Source: Variovorax sp. E3
GTDB lineage: Bacteria > Pseudomonadota > Gammaproteobacteria > Burkholderiales > Burkholderiaceae_C
Direction of reading: 5' to 3'
Length of the DNA: 64,000 bases
Assembly: GCF_016082275.1 (NCBI RefSeq)
Contig: NZ_MOWM01000003.1
Location: 1-64,000 of the forward strand
Below the pieces are notes generated by a model. The model worked only from the letters and a program-made list of their open reading frames with translations. It had not been told where the DNA came from and made no database searches. Below, piece after piece: positions 15,460 through 24,670 of the stretch. Every line of letters begins with the position of its first letter. Positions within the stretch are counted from its first letter, which is position 1. A program made the translations under genes and the position numbers.

Positions 15460-16059
15460 GTGAAAGACCGCACCCTGTTCCTGCCCGTGCATTGGCTTGG
15501 CCGCGCTGCTGTCGCCGTCGCGGCAGTCGCCGTGCTGGGCGGCTGCGCCGGCAACCCACCCCCGGTCTCGGCCTCGACGTCGGCGATGGCGCCTCATGCC
15601 GCGCACGCCCCGGCCGGGGCCAGCGAAGGCATCTCGCCGTCGTCCTTCACCGTCTCGGGCGCCGTCGGCAAGCGCGCCTCCTTCGACCTCGCCGCGCTGC
15701 AGGCCCTGCCCGCCGTCACGCAGACGGTCGGCGGCAACACCTACACCGGCGTGAGCCTGTGGGCGCTGCTGAACGATGCGTCGGTGGGCCTGAAGCCCGA
15801 CACCGCGGTGCGCAACCCGGTGCTGTCGATGTATGCGGTGCTGGTCGGCAGCGACGGCTACCGCGCGGTGGTCTCGCTGGCGGAGATCGCACCCGAATCG
15901 GGCAACCGCGTGGCGCTGGTTGCCTACAGCCTGAACGGCGCGCCGCTGGGTCGCAACGGCATGGCCCGGCTGGTGATGGCCGGCGACGTGAAGCCGGGCC
16001 GCTCGGTGGCCCGGCTGGCCGCGATCGAAATCTTCGCGGCGCAGCCTTCGGGCCGTTGA
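15460..16059 (+). CDS. Lipoprotein with sulfite-oxidase-type (molybdopterin-binding) fold, no cofactor cysteine
   Basis: A 199-aa exported lipoprotein. A positively charged N-terminus and hydrophobic stretch lead to the lipobox VLGGC at about residue 29. After a linker, the mature part (FTVSGAVGKRASFDLAALQA, YTGVSLWALL, LVGSDGYRAVVSLAEI, RLVMAGDVKPGRSVARL) resembles the Oxidored_molyb/sulfite-oxidase fold. The lipobox cysteine is the only one in the protein, so the usual Mo-ligating cysteine is absent and it may not bind the cofactor. It starts with GTG behind a good AGGAG (15450-15454). Function is unknown. Confidence 0.75.
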   Translation: MKDRTLFLPVHWLGRAAVAVAAVAVLGGCAGNPPPVSASTSAMAPHAAHAPAGASEGISPSSFTVSGAVGKRASFDLAALQALPAVTQTVGGNTYTGVSLWALLNDASVGLKPDTAVRNPVLSMYAVLVGSDGYRAVVSLAEIAPESGNRVALVAYSLNGAPLGRNGMARLVMAGDVKPGRSVARLAAIEIFAAQPSGR

Positions 16060-16074
16060 CCGGTCAGGCCAACT

Positions 16075-17775
16075 TCAGGCGAAGAACTTCGCCGCGCTCA
16101 CCAGCGTCTTGTAGACGCCCCACGCCAGCGGAATGCCCACGGCCACCCAGGCCAGCGCCACCACCAGCGGGCTCACCGCGTCGGCGCGGCCCGAGCCGCT
16201 GCCCACTTCGGCCGCCGAGGCTTTTTCGTGCGCCAGCTTCTTCTCGACGGCCAGTTCGGCGTCGGTCATGAAGTGCTTGTCGGCCACCGGGCGCACCAGC
16301 AGGTTGGCGATGAAGCCGATCACCAGCATGCCCACCAGGATGTACATGGTCTGGTTGTAGACCTGCTCGCGCGGCAGGCCCATGCCCAGCTGGTACTCGC
16401 GCATGTAGTTCACCACCACCGGACCCAGGATGCCGGCCGTGGCCCACGCCGTGAGCAGGCGGCCGTGGATGGCGCCCACGAACTGCGTGCCGAACAGGTC
16501 GGCCAGGTAGGCCGGCACCGTGGCAAAGCCGCCGCCGTACATCGACACGATCACGCAGCAGGCGCCCACGAACAGCAGCTTGCTGCCCGCGCCGGCCGAC
16601 GATGGAATGCTCGCGTACAGCACGGCGCCGAGCACGAAGAACACCGTGTAGGTGAGCTTGCGGCCCAGCTTGTCCGACAGGCTGGCCCACACGAAGCGCC
16701 CGCCGATGTTGAACAGCGACAGCAGCGCCGTGAAGCCGCCCGCCACCACGGCGATGGCCGCGAGCTGGGTCTTGTCGAGCTGGCCGTACTTGGCCGGCAG
16801 GTCGATCAGCGCGCCGCCGAACACTTCCTGCAGCATCGGCGAGGCCATGCCGATCACGCCGATGCCGGCGCTCACGTTCATGCACAGCACCAGCCACACG
16901 AGCCAGAACTGCGGAATGCCCCAGACCTTTTTCACGTGCACGTGGCGCTGCGTGATCATGGTGTTGCTGGTTTGCGCCGGGGGCGGCGTCCAGCCTTCGG
17001 GCTTCCAGCCCGAGGGCGGCACGCGGTAGCCCAGCGCGCCGGCCATCATGAAGACGAAGTAGCCCAGCGCCATCACGACGAAGGTCTGCATCACGCCCAC
17101 GTCGGTGGCGGTGCTGAAGCGCTTCATCAGGTCCACAGCCAGCGGCGAGCCGATCATCGCGCCGCCGCCGAAGCCCATGATGGCCATGCCGGTGGCCATG
17201 CCGCGGCGGTCGGGGAACCACTTGATCAGCGTGCTCACCGGCGAGATGTAGCCCAGGCCCAGCCCGATGCCGCCGATCACGCCCGAGCCGAGGATCATCA
17301 GCCAGAACTGGTGCAGGTGAATGCCCAGCGCCGACAGCAGCATGCCGCCGCACCAGCACGCGGCCGACACCACGCCGGCCTTGCGCGGGCCGGCCCGCTC
17401 CAGCCAGCCGCCCCACAGGGCCGCCGAGCAGCCCAGGAAGACGAAGAACAGCGTGTACATCCAGCCCAGCGTGGCCACGCGCCAGTCGCAGTTCGTGGCA
17501 AAGAGCTCCGCGAAGAAGCTCATGTCCTTGGCGCAGGCCTGCGCGCCGGTGCCGGCCGTGCCCAGCGCCTTGGACAGCGGCAGCCAGAACACCGAGAAGC
17601 CGTAGGCCATGCCGATGCACAGGTGAATGGCCAGTGCGGCCGGGGGTACCAGCCAGCGGTTGAAACCGGGGCCCGCGATGATGCGTTCTTTGTCCAGGAA
17701 GCCGGGTTGCTGTTGCTGCAATCCGCCTCCGCCGATGCGTTCTCCCTCGAGAACGCCCGCAGATGAGCCTGCCAT
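16075..17775 (-). CDS. OFA-family MFS transporter (oxalate/formate antiporter group)
   Basis: A 566-aa major facilitator protein with about twelve membrane segments. Family features are the first segment LAIHLCIGMAYGFSVFWLPL, WLERAGPRKAG, the inter-segment motif KWFPDRRGMATGMAIMGFGGG and a second-half LSDKLGRKLTYTVFFVLG. OFA members exchange oxalate and formate or move other small carboxylates. The protein is longer than usual because of an N-terminal extension and a loop of about 50 residues. The ATG at 17775 has AAGGAG upstream. A LysR gene follows upstream and a conserved operator-like sequence lies 74 bp before the start, which hints at control linked to the FdhF homologue. Confidence 0.9.
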   Translation of the reverse strand: MAGSSAGVLEGERIGGGGLQQQQPGFLDKERIIAGPGFNRWLVPPAALAIHLCIGMAYGFSVFWLPLSKALGTAGTGAQACAKDMSFFAELFATNCDWRVATLGWMYTLFFVFLGCSAALWGGWLERAGPRKAGVVSAACWCGGMLLSALGIHLHQFWLMILGSGVIGGIGLGLGYISPVSTLIKWFPDRRGMATGMAIMGFGGGAMIGSPLAVDLMKRFSTATDVGVMQTFVVMALGYFVFMMAGALGYRVPPSGWKPEGWTPPPAQTSNTMITQRHVHVKKVWGIPQFWLVWLVLCMNVSAGIGVIGMASPMLQEVFGGALIDLPAKYGQLDKTQLAAIAVVAGGFTALLSLFNIGGRFVWASLSDKLGRKLTYTVFFVLGAVLYASIPSSAGAGSKLLFVGACCVIVSMYGGGFATVPAYLADLFGTQFVGAIHGRLLTAWATAGILGPVVVNYMREYQLGMGLPREQVYNQTMYILVGMLVIGFIANLLVRPVADKHFMTDAELAVEKKLAHEKASAAEVGSGSGRADAVSPLVVALAWVAVGIPLAWGVYKTLVSAAKFFA

Positions 17776-17848
17776 ATTTCTCCTTGTTCGCCGGATGTGT
17801 AATTTGTTGCCGAATCCGGGTCGCGGAGTGTGAGTGAGCGCTTCATGC

Positions 17849-17896
17849 GCCGTCAAATTCGATCAGCGCATGACCCGATTCAAGATCTGAATGAAG
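17849..17896 (-). promoter_or_regulatory. Conserved 48-nt operator-like sequence, copy B (upstream of the OFA transporter)
   Basis: This is the second copy of the 48-nt sequence at 10219-10266, with about three quarters of positions identical and the same orientation relative to the gene it precedes. It lies between the OFA transporter start and the 3' end of the LysR gene. LysR proteins usually bind long imperfect palindromes near their target genes, so the neighbouring LysR is the obvious candidate. Confidence 0.55.
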
Positions 17897-17922
17897 CGAC
17901 CCGGCCCGGTATGTCGGTGTGT

Positions 17923-18867
17923 CTATGCGACGAGCGCCCCGCTGTGTTGCTGCACCTGCGCCTGCCACTCGGGCGTCTGCAGGAACGCGAGCGCGGCGTC
18001 GAGCGCGCGCGAGCTTCGCACGCCGTCCTGCGTCATGAAGCCGATGGCCGTGCGCACCTCGGGCGCCACCAGCGGCAGCGCCTCCAGCTCGCGGTGGCTG
18101 CGCACGGCGGCCACCATCGCGCCCGGCAGCACGCTGCTGACGGTGCCCACGCTCACGGCCAGCGCCAGCGTGAGCACCGAGTTGGTCTCGATGGCCGGCA
18201 CCACCGGCACGCCGGCCTCGCGCAGGGCCTGGTCGATGATGGCGCGGTTGTGCATGTCGGGCGTGAGCAGGCACAGCGGCAGCTTGCCCGCTTCGGCCCA
18301 GGTCATGGGCTTGCCGATGCGCAGCTGGTCCGCCGAAGCCCTCTTCGCGCGACGCAGCAGGAAGTAGTGTTCGATGCTCTGCGGCCACGCCTTGAGCTTG
18401 ATGCCCGGCAGGTGCATGCGCTCGGTGTAGCCCAACGCAAGATCGATCGCCAGGCTTTCGAGGCCCGTCTCCAGGTCTTGCGAGCTCATGGACAGCACGG
18501 CCGGCATGATGCCCTGATGCCGCTGTTGCAGCATGGCCGCGAAGCGCGAGAGCATCGGCATGGCCGTGGGCACCGCCGCCATGCGAAGCCGCCCGTGGGG
18601 GTCGCCGGCGTCGCTGCGCAGTTCCTGCAGCAGCACTTCGTTGTCGCGCAGCATGCGCTGCGCCGTGGCCAGCACGCGTTCGCCCTCGTGCGTGAGGCCG
18701 ACGTACACGCGGGCCCGCTTGACGATGACGACGCCGAACTCGCTCTCCAGTGCGCGCAGTGCGTTGGACAGGGCCGGCTGCGTGATGTGGCAGGCCTGCG
18801 CGGCGCGGCCGAAATGCTTGTGCTCGCTGAGCGCGACGAGATAGCGCATCGAGGCGAGCAGGTTCAT
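17923..18867 (-). CDS. LysR-family transcriptional regulator
   Basis: A 314-aa LysR-type regulator. The N-terminal helix-turn-helix (RYLVALSEHKHFGRAAQACH, ITQPALSNALRALESEFG) is followed by a periplasmic-binding-like effector domain from about residue 90. It lies upstream of the OFA transporter on the same strand with 147 bp between them, where the conserved 48-nt sequence is found. By position it should control the transporter and perhaps the FdhF homologue; an organic acid such as formate or oxalate as effector is a guess. Confidence 0.9.
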   Translation of the reverse strand: MNLLASMRYLVALSEHKHFGRAAQACHITQPALSNALRALESEFGVVIVKRARVYVGLTHEGERVLATAQRMLRDNEVLLQELRSDAGDPHGRLRMAAVPTAMPMLSRFAAMLQQRHQGIMPAVLSMSSQDLETGLESLAIDLALGYTERMHLPGIKLKAWPQSIEHYFLLRRAKRASADQLRIGKPMTWAEAGKLPLCLLTPDMHNRAIIDQALREAGVPVVPAIETNSVLTLALAVSVGTVSSVLPGAMVAAVRSHRELEALPLVAPEVRTAIGFMTQDGVRSSRALDAALAFLQTPEWQAQVQQHSGALVA

Positions 18868-19001
18868 GCCTCGGGCTCCGTCGCCTGCCGCTTCTGTTCT
18901 TGCCCAGGACGTGTGCGCAGGCCACCGCCGGCGGGAGCGCGCCCCGGCCAGCAGCGCCCCTCCCGCACAACGCGGCGAACGAAGAAGCGGGGCTTCATCC
19001 C

Positions 19002-20093
19002 CTATGTGTTCTTGCTGATCGAGATGGTCGGGAACTTCGACGAGAAGTCCTTGGCCTTCTCGGCAATGCCGACCGCCACGCGGCGCGCCACGGCCTTGTA
19101 GATGCCGGACACATCGCCTTCGGGGTCGGACACCACGGTCGGCGCCCCGCTGTCGGCCTGCAGGCGGATCTTGATGTCCAGCGGCAGCGCGCCCAGGTAT
19201 TCCATCTGGTATTCGGCCGCCATGTTCTTGCCGCCGTCCGCGCCGAAGATGTGCTCCGCGTGGCCGCAGTTCGAGCAGATGTGCACCGCCATGTTTTCCA
19301 CGATGCCCAGGATCGGCACGCCGACCTTCTCGAACATCTTGATGCCCTTCTTGGCGTCGAGCAGCGCGATGTCCTGCGGCGTGGTGACGATCACCGCGCC
19401 CGTCATCGGCACGCGCTGGCTCAGCGTGAGCTGGATGTCGCCGGTGCCCGGGGGCATGTCGACGATCAGGTAGTCCAGGTCTTTCCAGTTGGTCTGGCGC
19501 AGCAGCTGCTCCAGCGCCTGCGTGGCCATGGGGCCGCGCCAGATCATGGCCTGGTCCTGGTCGACCAGGAAACCGATCGACATCACCTGCACGCCGTGGC
19601 GCTCCATGGGCTCCATGGTCTTGCCGTCGGCGCTGTCGGGGCGGCCTTCGATGCCCATCATCATGGGCTGGCTCGGGCCGTAGATGTCGGCGTCGAGCAG
19701 GCCCACGGTGGCGCCTTCGGCGGCCAGCGCCAGCGCCAGGTTGGCGGCCGTGGTGCTCTTGCCCACGCCGCCCTTGCCCGAGGCCACGGCGATGATGTTC
19801 TTGACGTTGGGCATCAGCTGCACGCCGCGCTGCACTGCATGGCTGATGACCTTGGTGACGATGTTGACCGACACGTTCTGCACGCCCGCCACCGCCTTGG
19901 CGGCCGTCACCAGCGCCTTGCGGATGGCCGCGTGCTGGCTCCTGGCCGGGTAGCCGAGCTCGAGGTCGAAGGACACGTCGCCCTCTGAGATCTGCAGGTT
20001 TTTGAGCGACCGGCTCGCCACGAATTCCTTGCCGGTGTTAGGGTCTGCGACGGCCTTGAGCGCGTCCATGAGCCCTTCTGGGGTGAGTGCCAT
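19002..20093 (-). CDS. apbC: Mrp/NBP35-type iron-sulfur cluster carrier ATPase
   Basis: ApbC (Mrp) binds and hands over Fe-S clusters. The 363-aa protein has the N-terminal MIP18-like domain (LKAVADPNTGKEFV), the deviant Walker A ASGKGGVGKSTTAAN at about residue 108, DADIYGPSQPMMMG, MPPGTGDIQLTLSQ and the cluster-binding CSNCGH. Length is normal for the family. The gene stands alone between the LysR gene and a divergent lipase, and in the same chromosome it would serve enzymes such as the Fe-S dehydrogenases and NadA. Confidence 0.95.
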   Translation of the reverse strand: MALTPEGLMDALKAVADPNTGKEFVASRSLKNLQISEGDVSFDLELGYPARSQHAAIRKALVTAAKAVAGVQNVSVNIVTKVISHAVQRGVQLMPNVKNIIAVASGKGGVGKSTTAANLALALAAEGATVGLLDADIYGPSQPMMMGIEGRPDSADGKTMEPMERHGVQVMSIGFLVDQDQAMIWRGPMATQALEQLLRQTNWKDLDYLIVDMPPGTGDIQLTLSQRVPMTGAVIVTTPQDIALLDAKKGIKMFEKVGVPILGIVENMAVHICSNCGHAEHIFGADGGKNMAAEYQMEYLGALPLDIKIRLQADSGAPTVVSDPEGDVSGIYKAVARRVAVGIAEKAKDFSSKFPTISISKNT

Positions 20094-20209
20094 TGATCAA
20101 ACTCCTGAATGGCCGGTAGTCTAAGGCGCTCTCCAAGCCCTCGTCGCACGGCCTCCCAATAAGCCTGAACGCGCCCGAACACGTCCGAACCGCCACACAA
20201 CAACCAAAA

Positions 20210-21403
20210 ATGCCCGAGACAAGCCCCGCCACCGGCCTCCTGCTCACCGGAGGCGGCGCCCGGGCCGCCTACCAGGTGGGCGTGCTGGAAGCCATTGCCG
20301 AGATCCGGCGCGCCGCCGGCCCCGCCGCCGGCAGCGGCAACCCCTTCGACGTCATCACCGGCACCTCGGCCGGCGCCATCAACGCGGCCGCGCTGGCCTG
20401 CGGCGCCGACAACTTCGACCGCGTGGTGGCGCACATCGCCGAGGTCTGGAGCCAGTTCCACGCCGACCAGGTCTACAAGGCCGATTCGCTCTCGGTCATC
20501 GGCAGCGGCGCGCGCTGGCGCATGCTGCTCGGCCTCGGGCGCTTCGCGGCCAACTGGATGCGCGTCAAGCCCCGCTCGCTGCTGGACAACTCGCCGCTGG
20601 CCGACCTGCTGCAGCGCATGGTGCCGCTGGACCGCCTGCCGCAACTCATGAAGGACGGCCACGTGCAGGCGCTGGCCGTGACGGCGTCGAGCTACAGCTC
20701 GGGCGAGCACGTCACCTTCTTCGAGGCTGCCGTGCCGATGGAGCCCTGGGTGCGTTCGCAGCGCATCTCGGTGCGCGACCGCATCTCGCACCAGCACCTG
20801 CTGGCCTCGTCGGCCATTCCGTTCGTGTTCCCGGCCGCGGCGCTGCCGATGCTGCAGGGCCACACCGAGTATTTCGGCGACGGCTCGATGCGCCAGTCGG
20901 CCCCCATCGCGGCGGCCATTCACCTGGGGGCGCAGCGCATCGTGGTGATCGGCGCGGGCCGCATGCACGAGCCGCGCGAAGTGCCGGGGCCCAACACGCA
21001 CAGCGGCTACCCGACGATGGCGCAGATCGCGGGCCACGCGCTGTCGAGCATTTTTCTCGACGCGCTGGCGGTCGACATCGAGCGGCTGCACCGCGTCAAC
21101 CATACGCTGAGTCTCATCCCCGAGGAGGCGCGGGCAACGAGCGGTCTGCGTCCACTCGACCTGCTGGTGATCTCGCCGTCGGAGCGGCTCGACGTGATCG
21201 CGGCGCGCCACGTCGACGCCCTGCCCGGCGCGGTGCGCTACCTGCTGGGCGGCTCGAAGGTGGCGGCCGACGTGAAGGGCGGCGCGCTCGCGAGCTACCT
21301 GCTGTTCGAGTCGGGCTACACGCGCGAGCTGATGGCGCTGGGGCGCTCGGACGCCATGAAGCAGCGCGACGAGGTGCTGCGCTTCTTCGGCTGGGATGCA
21401 TGA
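20210..21403 (+). CDS. Patatin-like phospholipase family protein
   Basis: A 397-aa serine acyl hydrolase with the patatin Ser-Asp dyad. The oxyanion loop TGGGARAAYQVGVLEA lies near residue 13, the nucleophile elbow GTSAGAIN at about residue 50, and the catalytic Asp in FGDGSMRQ at about residue 225, so the usual DGA/G is DGS here. No signal peptide is visible, so it is probably cytosolic or membrane associated. The C-terminal 150 residues form the extension seen in bacterial patatins. Substrate unknown; DNA-adjacent genes do not help. Confidence 0.9.
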   Translation: MPETSPATGLLLTGGGARAAYQVGVLEAIAEIRRAAGPAAGSGNPFDVITGTSAGAINAAALACGADNFDRVVAHIAEVWSQFHADQVYKADSLSVIGSGARWRMLLGLGRFAANWMRVKPRSLLDNSPLADLLQRMVPLDRLPQLMKDGHVQALAVTASSYSSGEHVTFFEAAVPMEPWVRSQRISVRDRISHQHLLASSAIPFVFPAAALPMLQGHTEYFGDGSMRQSAPIAAAIHLGAQRIVVIGAGRMHEPREVPGPNTHSGYPTMAQIAGHALSSIFLDALAVDIERLHRVNHTLSLIPEEARATSGLRPLDLLVISPSERLDVIAARHVDALPGAVRYLLGGSKVAADVKGGALASYLLFESGYTRELMALGRSDAMKQRDEVLRFFGWDA

Positions 21404-21480
21404 ATGAGCGCTTCTGCTTTTTTTCATGCATTGAAGAACCAGATCGAACTTCCGACCTGCTGGCTACACTAATCGCCGTC

Positions 21481-21867
21481 ATGCCAGGCCGCCGCCCCCT
21501 CCACCGCTGCTTGACCGCGTTCCTCGTGGTCCTGTCGCTGCTGTTCTCGCAGCTGGCGTTGGCGAGCTATGTCTGCCCCGGCGTGCCGGGCATGGAGGCC
21601 ATGGCCGAGATGACGGCCACGGGCGAGCCCTGCGAAGGCATGGACACGGCCCAGCCCGTGCTCTGCCACGCGTACTCGGCCGACGCCTCGCTGTCGTTCG
21701 AACCGGTGAAGGTCGCGACCCCGTCGCTGCCGGCCATCGTGCAGGTGGTGGTGATGCCGCTGGCGCTCGCCACGCCAGGCGAAACGCTGCCGGCGCAGGC
21801 GCGTCCCGAGCGGCAACGCCCGCCCCCCGACCCCGTCTTCCTGGCCACGCGCAGACTGCGCGTCTGA
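21481..21867 (+). CDS. Small secreted protein at the head of the copper efflux operon
   Basis: A 128-aa protein with a clear signal peptide (MPGRRPLHRCLTAFLVVLSL, cleavage after ALA at about residue 28). The mature part has a few Cys and Met residues (YVCPGVPGMEAMAEMTATGE, EGMDTAQPVLCHA) that could bind copper, and a proline-rich C-terminus (RQRPPPDPVF). Similar small proteins often precede cus-type operons in this group. I do not assign a family. An upstream in-frame ATG at 21400 would spoil the signal peptide and is rejected. Confidence 0.75.
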   Translation: MPGRRPLHRCLTAFLVVLSLLFSQLALASYVCPGVPGMEAMAEMTATGEPCEGMDTAQPVLCHAYSADASLSFEPVKVATPSLPAIVQVVVMPLALATPGETLPAQARPERQRPPPDPVFLATRRLRV

Positions 21868-21943
21868 AATTTCCACTGACTGACCGGTGCTGGTGCGGCG
21901 CGTCCGCGCACCAGCGATTGCCTCGTTTGTCCGTGGAGTTTTC

Positions 21944-23175
21944 ATGTCCATTCCTTTCCCGCGCGCGGCCGTCCTGGCCGCCGCGCTGCTGCCGTTCGTC
22001 GCAACGGCAGCACCCTTGTCCCTGGAGGCGGCGCTTCGGCTCGCCGTCCAGCGTTCCGAAACGGCGCGAGCCGCCCGCGCCTCGGTACTGAGCGCGACCG
22101 AGGCGGCGCATTCGGCGGCGCAGCTTCCAGACCCCACGCTGCGCGTCGCATCGACAACCTGCCCGCAACCGGGCCCGACCGCTTCCACACCGCGCGCGAC
22201 TCGATGACGATGAAGCGCATCGGCATCAGCCAGGAGTGGCTGTCGGCCGACAAGCGCGCTGCGCGGCAAGCGGCCGCCGATGCCGCCGTCGGCCGCGAGA
22301 CGGTGCAGATACAGGTCGCCGCCGCCGACACGCGGCTGCGGACCGCGCTGGCGTATGCCGACGCTTTCTACGCCGACGAGAGCCTCGCGCTCGCGACGCT
22401 CATGACGCACCACGCCGCCGAAGAGCTCGACGCGTCGCGCGCGCGCCTGGCCTCGGCCACGGGCGGCAGCCAGGACGTGCTGGCGCTGGCCGGCGCCAGC
22501 GGCGTGTCGGAAGACGAAGCCGACGACATGCGACAGCAACGCAACGCCGCGCGGGTTGCTTTCGAGCGCTGGGTCGGCCAGCCACCCGACGCGTTGATGC
22601 CGCTCGCGGCCATGGAGCCGCCCCCGGAAGCGGCCTACGTCGCGGCCCACCCCACGGTCGCGGCGATGCAGCGCGACGTGGACGTGGCCCGGCAGGCCGC
22701 CGCCGTGACCGCGTCGAACCGCAAGCCCAACTGGACCTGGGAGGTGGCCTACGGCCAACGCACCGGCTACGCCGACATGGTGTCGGTCGGCGTGAACATT
22801 CCGCTGGCCGTGGCGCCGGGCGAGCGGCAAGACCGCGACACCGCCGCCAAGCTCGCCCTGGTCGAGAAGGCCGAGGCCGACCTCGCCGAGGCCACCCGCG
22901 CGGCCACTGCCGAGTACCGCACCCTGCTCGGCGACACGCAGCGCCTGCGGCAGCGCATCGAGCGCTACCGCGCCGGCGTGGCCACCACCGCATGGCAGCG
23001 CACGGCCGCCGCCACGGCGACCTACCGCTCCGGCCAAGGCAGCCTCGCCGCCGTGTTCGAAGCACGCCACGCCGACGTCGAGGCACAGCGCAAGCTGCTG
23101 GCGCTGCAGCGCGACCTGGCCAAGACCCTGATCCAACTGGCCTTCCGGCCCCTGACCGCCGAGGTGGCGCAATGA
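21944..23175 (+). CDS. cusC: TolC/CusC-family outer-membrane efflux protein (one-base frameshift)
   Basis: The outer-membrane channel of a tripartite copper/silver pump. The N-terminal export signal (ends VATA) and first helices LSLEAALRLAVQRSETARAA lead to a frame break near 22147. Restoring one G gives DPTLRVGIDNLP and the frame continues into TMKRIGISQEWLSADKRAAR, FYADESLALATLM and the late helices AAVFEARHADVEAQRKLLAL. The rejoined product is 410 aa, short for CusC but normal for TolC-like proteins in such operons. The stop overlaps the cusB start by 4 bp. Confidence 0.85.
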
Positions 23176-24670
23176 CGAAGACAAGCACACGCACGATCGC
23201 CGTATCGCTGCTGGGCGCCTGCTGCTCGCGGCCGGCGCCTTCTACCTGGGCCACCGCATGGGCGGCTCGCCGCAGGCGGCCTCCGCCGCTGCGGGCGACG
23301 GCCGCAAGGTCCTCTACTGGCACGACCCGATGGTGCCCGGCCAGCGCTTCGACAAGCCCGGCAAGTCGCCGTTCATGGACATGCAGCTCGTGCCCATGTA
23401 CGCCGACAGCGCCGCGGGCGCGGGCGGCGATGACGGCGGCGTGAAGATCAGCCCCACGGTGCGGCAGAACCTGGGCATCCGCCAGGTCGCCGTGCGGCGC
23501 GCGGAAATCGCCGCCTCGTTCGACGCCGTGGGCACCGTGCAGTTCGACGAACGCCTCAACGTCGCGGTGCAGACGCGCGTGGCCGGGTACGTCGAGCAGT
23601 TGTCGGTGCGCGCGCCGATGGAACGCGTGCGCAAGGGCCAGGCACTGGCCACCGTGTTCGCGCCCGAATGGCTGGCGCCGCAGAACGAGTTGCTCGCGCT
23701 CCAGCGCGCCAACGTGGCGCCCGACCTGATTGCCGCGGCGCGCGAACGCATGCGCGCCATGTCGATTCCCGCCGAGCTGGTGCGGCGCAGCGAGGCCACG
23801 GGCACCGCGCAAGCGCGCTACGTGCTCGTGGCGCCGGCCGACGGCGTGGTGGCCGAGCTGGGCGTGCGTGAAGGCGTGGCGGTCACGCCCGGCATGACGC
23901 TGTTCCGCATCGCGGGGCTGCGCAAGGTCTGGGCGGTGGCCGAGATTCCCGAGGCGCAGGCGGTGCGCCTGGCGCGCGGGCAGAAGGTCAAGGCCGTGCT
24001 GCAGGCCGACGCGAGCCAGTCGTTCGACGGCACGCTCGACGAGATCCTGCCGCAGATCGACGCCGCCACGCGCACGCTGAAGGCCCGCTTCGAGGTCGAC
24101 AACGCGAACGCGCGGCTCACGCCCGGCATGCTGCTGCGGCTGCAGGTGAGCGGCGCCAGCGGCACACGGCTGCTGGTGCCCTCGGAAGCGCTCATCCGCA
24201 CGGGCAAGCGAACCGTGGTCATCGTGCGCAAGGACAGCGGCGCCTTCGAGCCGCGCGAGGTGTCGGTGGGCCAGGACCTCGGCGACGACACGGAAGTGCT
24301 GTCGGGCCTGGACGACGGCGACCAGGTGGTGGCCAGCGGTCAGTTCCTGATCGACTCCGAGGCCCGGCTGCGCGCGGTGCTGGACAACATGGCTGCGCCG
24401 GCTCCGGCCCCCGCTTCCGCTCCGGCCGCGCAACTGCACACGGGCGAAGGCAAGGTCGAGAGCGTCACGCCCGACGGCATCACCATCTCGCACGGCCCCG
24501 TCGCCACGCTGAAGTGGCCGGCCATGACCATGGGCTTCGCCAAGCCGTCGCCGGGCGACTACCCGCAAGTGAAGCCCGGCGACCGCGTGCGCTTCACCTT
24601 CCGCGAGGGCGGCCCCACGGGCTACGAGCTGGCCTCGGTGCAGCGCGTGCAACCGGACGCCAAGCCATGA
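23172..24670 (+). CDS. cusB: CusB-type periplasmic adaptor with fused CusF domain (one-base frameshift)
   Basis: The membrane fusion protein that links CusA and CusC and binds Cu(I)/Ag(I). An N-terminal anchor segment ([16 protein letters not shown] after restoring one C near 23219) is followed by the heavy-metal-binding motif [20 protein letters not shown] and [10 protein letters not shown], then the barrel-sandwich adaptor core ([20 protein letters not shown]). The last 80 residues are a CusF-like domain with [18 protein letters not shown], keeping the His, Trp and Met ligands. The rejoined product is 499 aa. The stop overlaps the cusA start by 4 bp. Confidence 0.9.

Noticed and set aside
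16228..17766. A 512-codon plus-strand frame antisense to the OFA transporter
   Set aside because: Composition is His/Gln/Arg-rich and lacks motifs; the minus-strand MFS protein is obvious.
21396..21431. ATGCATGAA/TTCATGCAT inverted repeat near the end of the lipase gene as a terminator
   Set aside because: The 18-nt loop and short AT-rich stem lack the GC stem and trailing T-run of a terminator; it may be chance.
22400..24652. A 750-codon minus-strand frame opposite cusC and cusB
   Set aside because: It is only the shadow of the efflux genes, with no recognisable domain.
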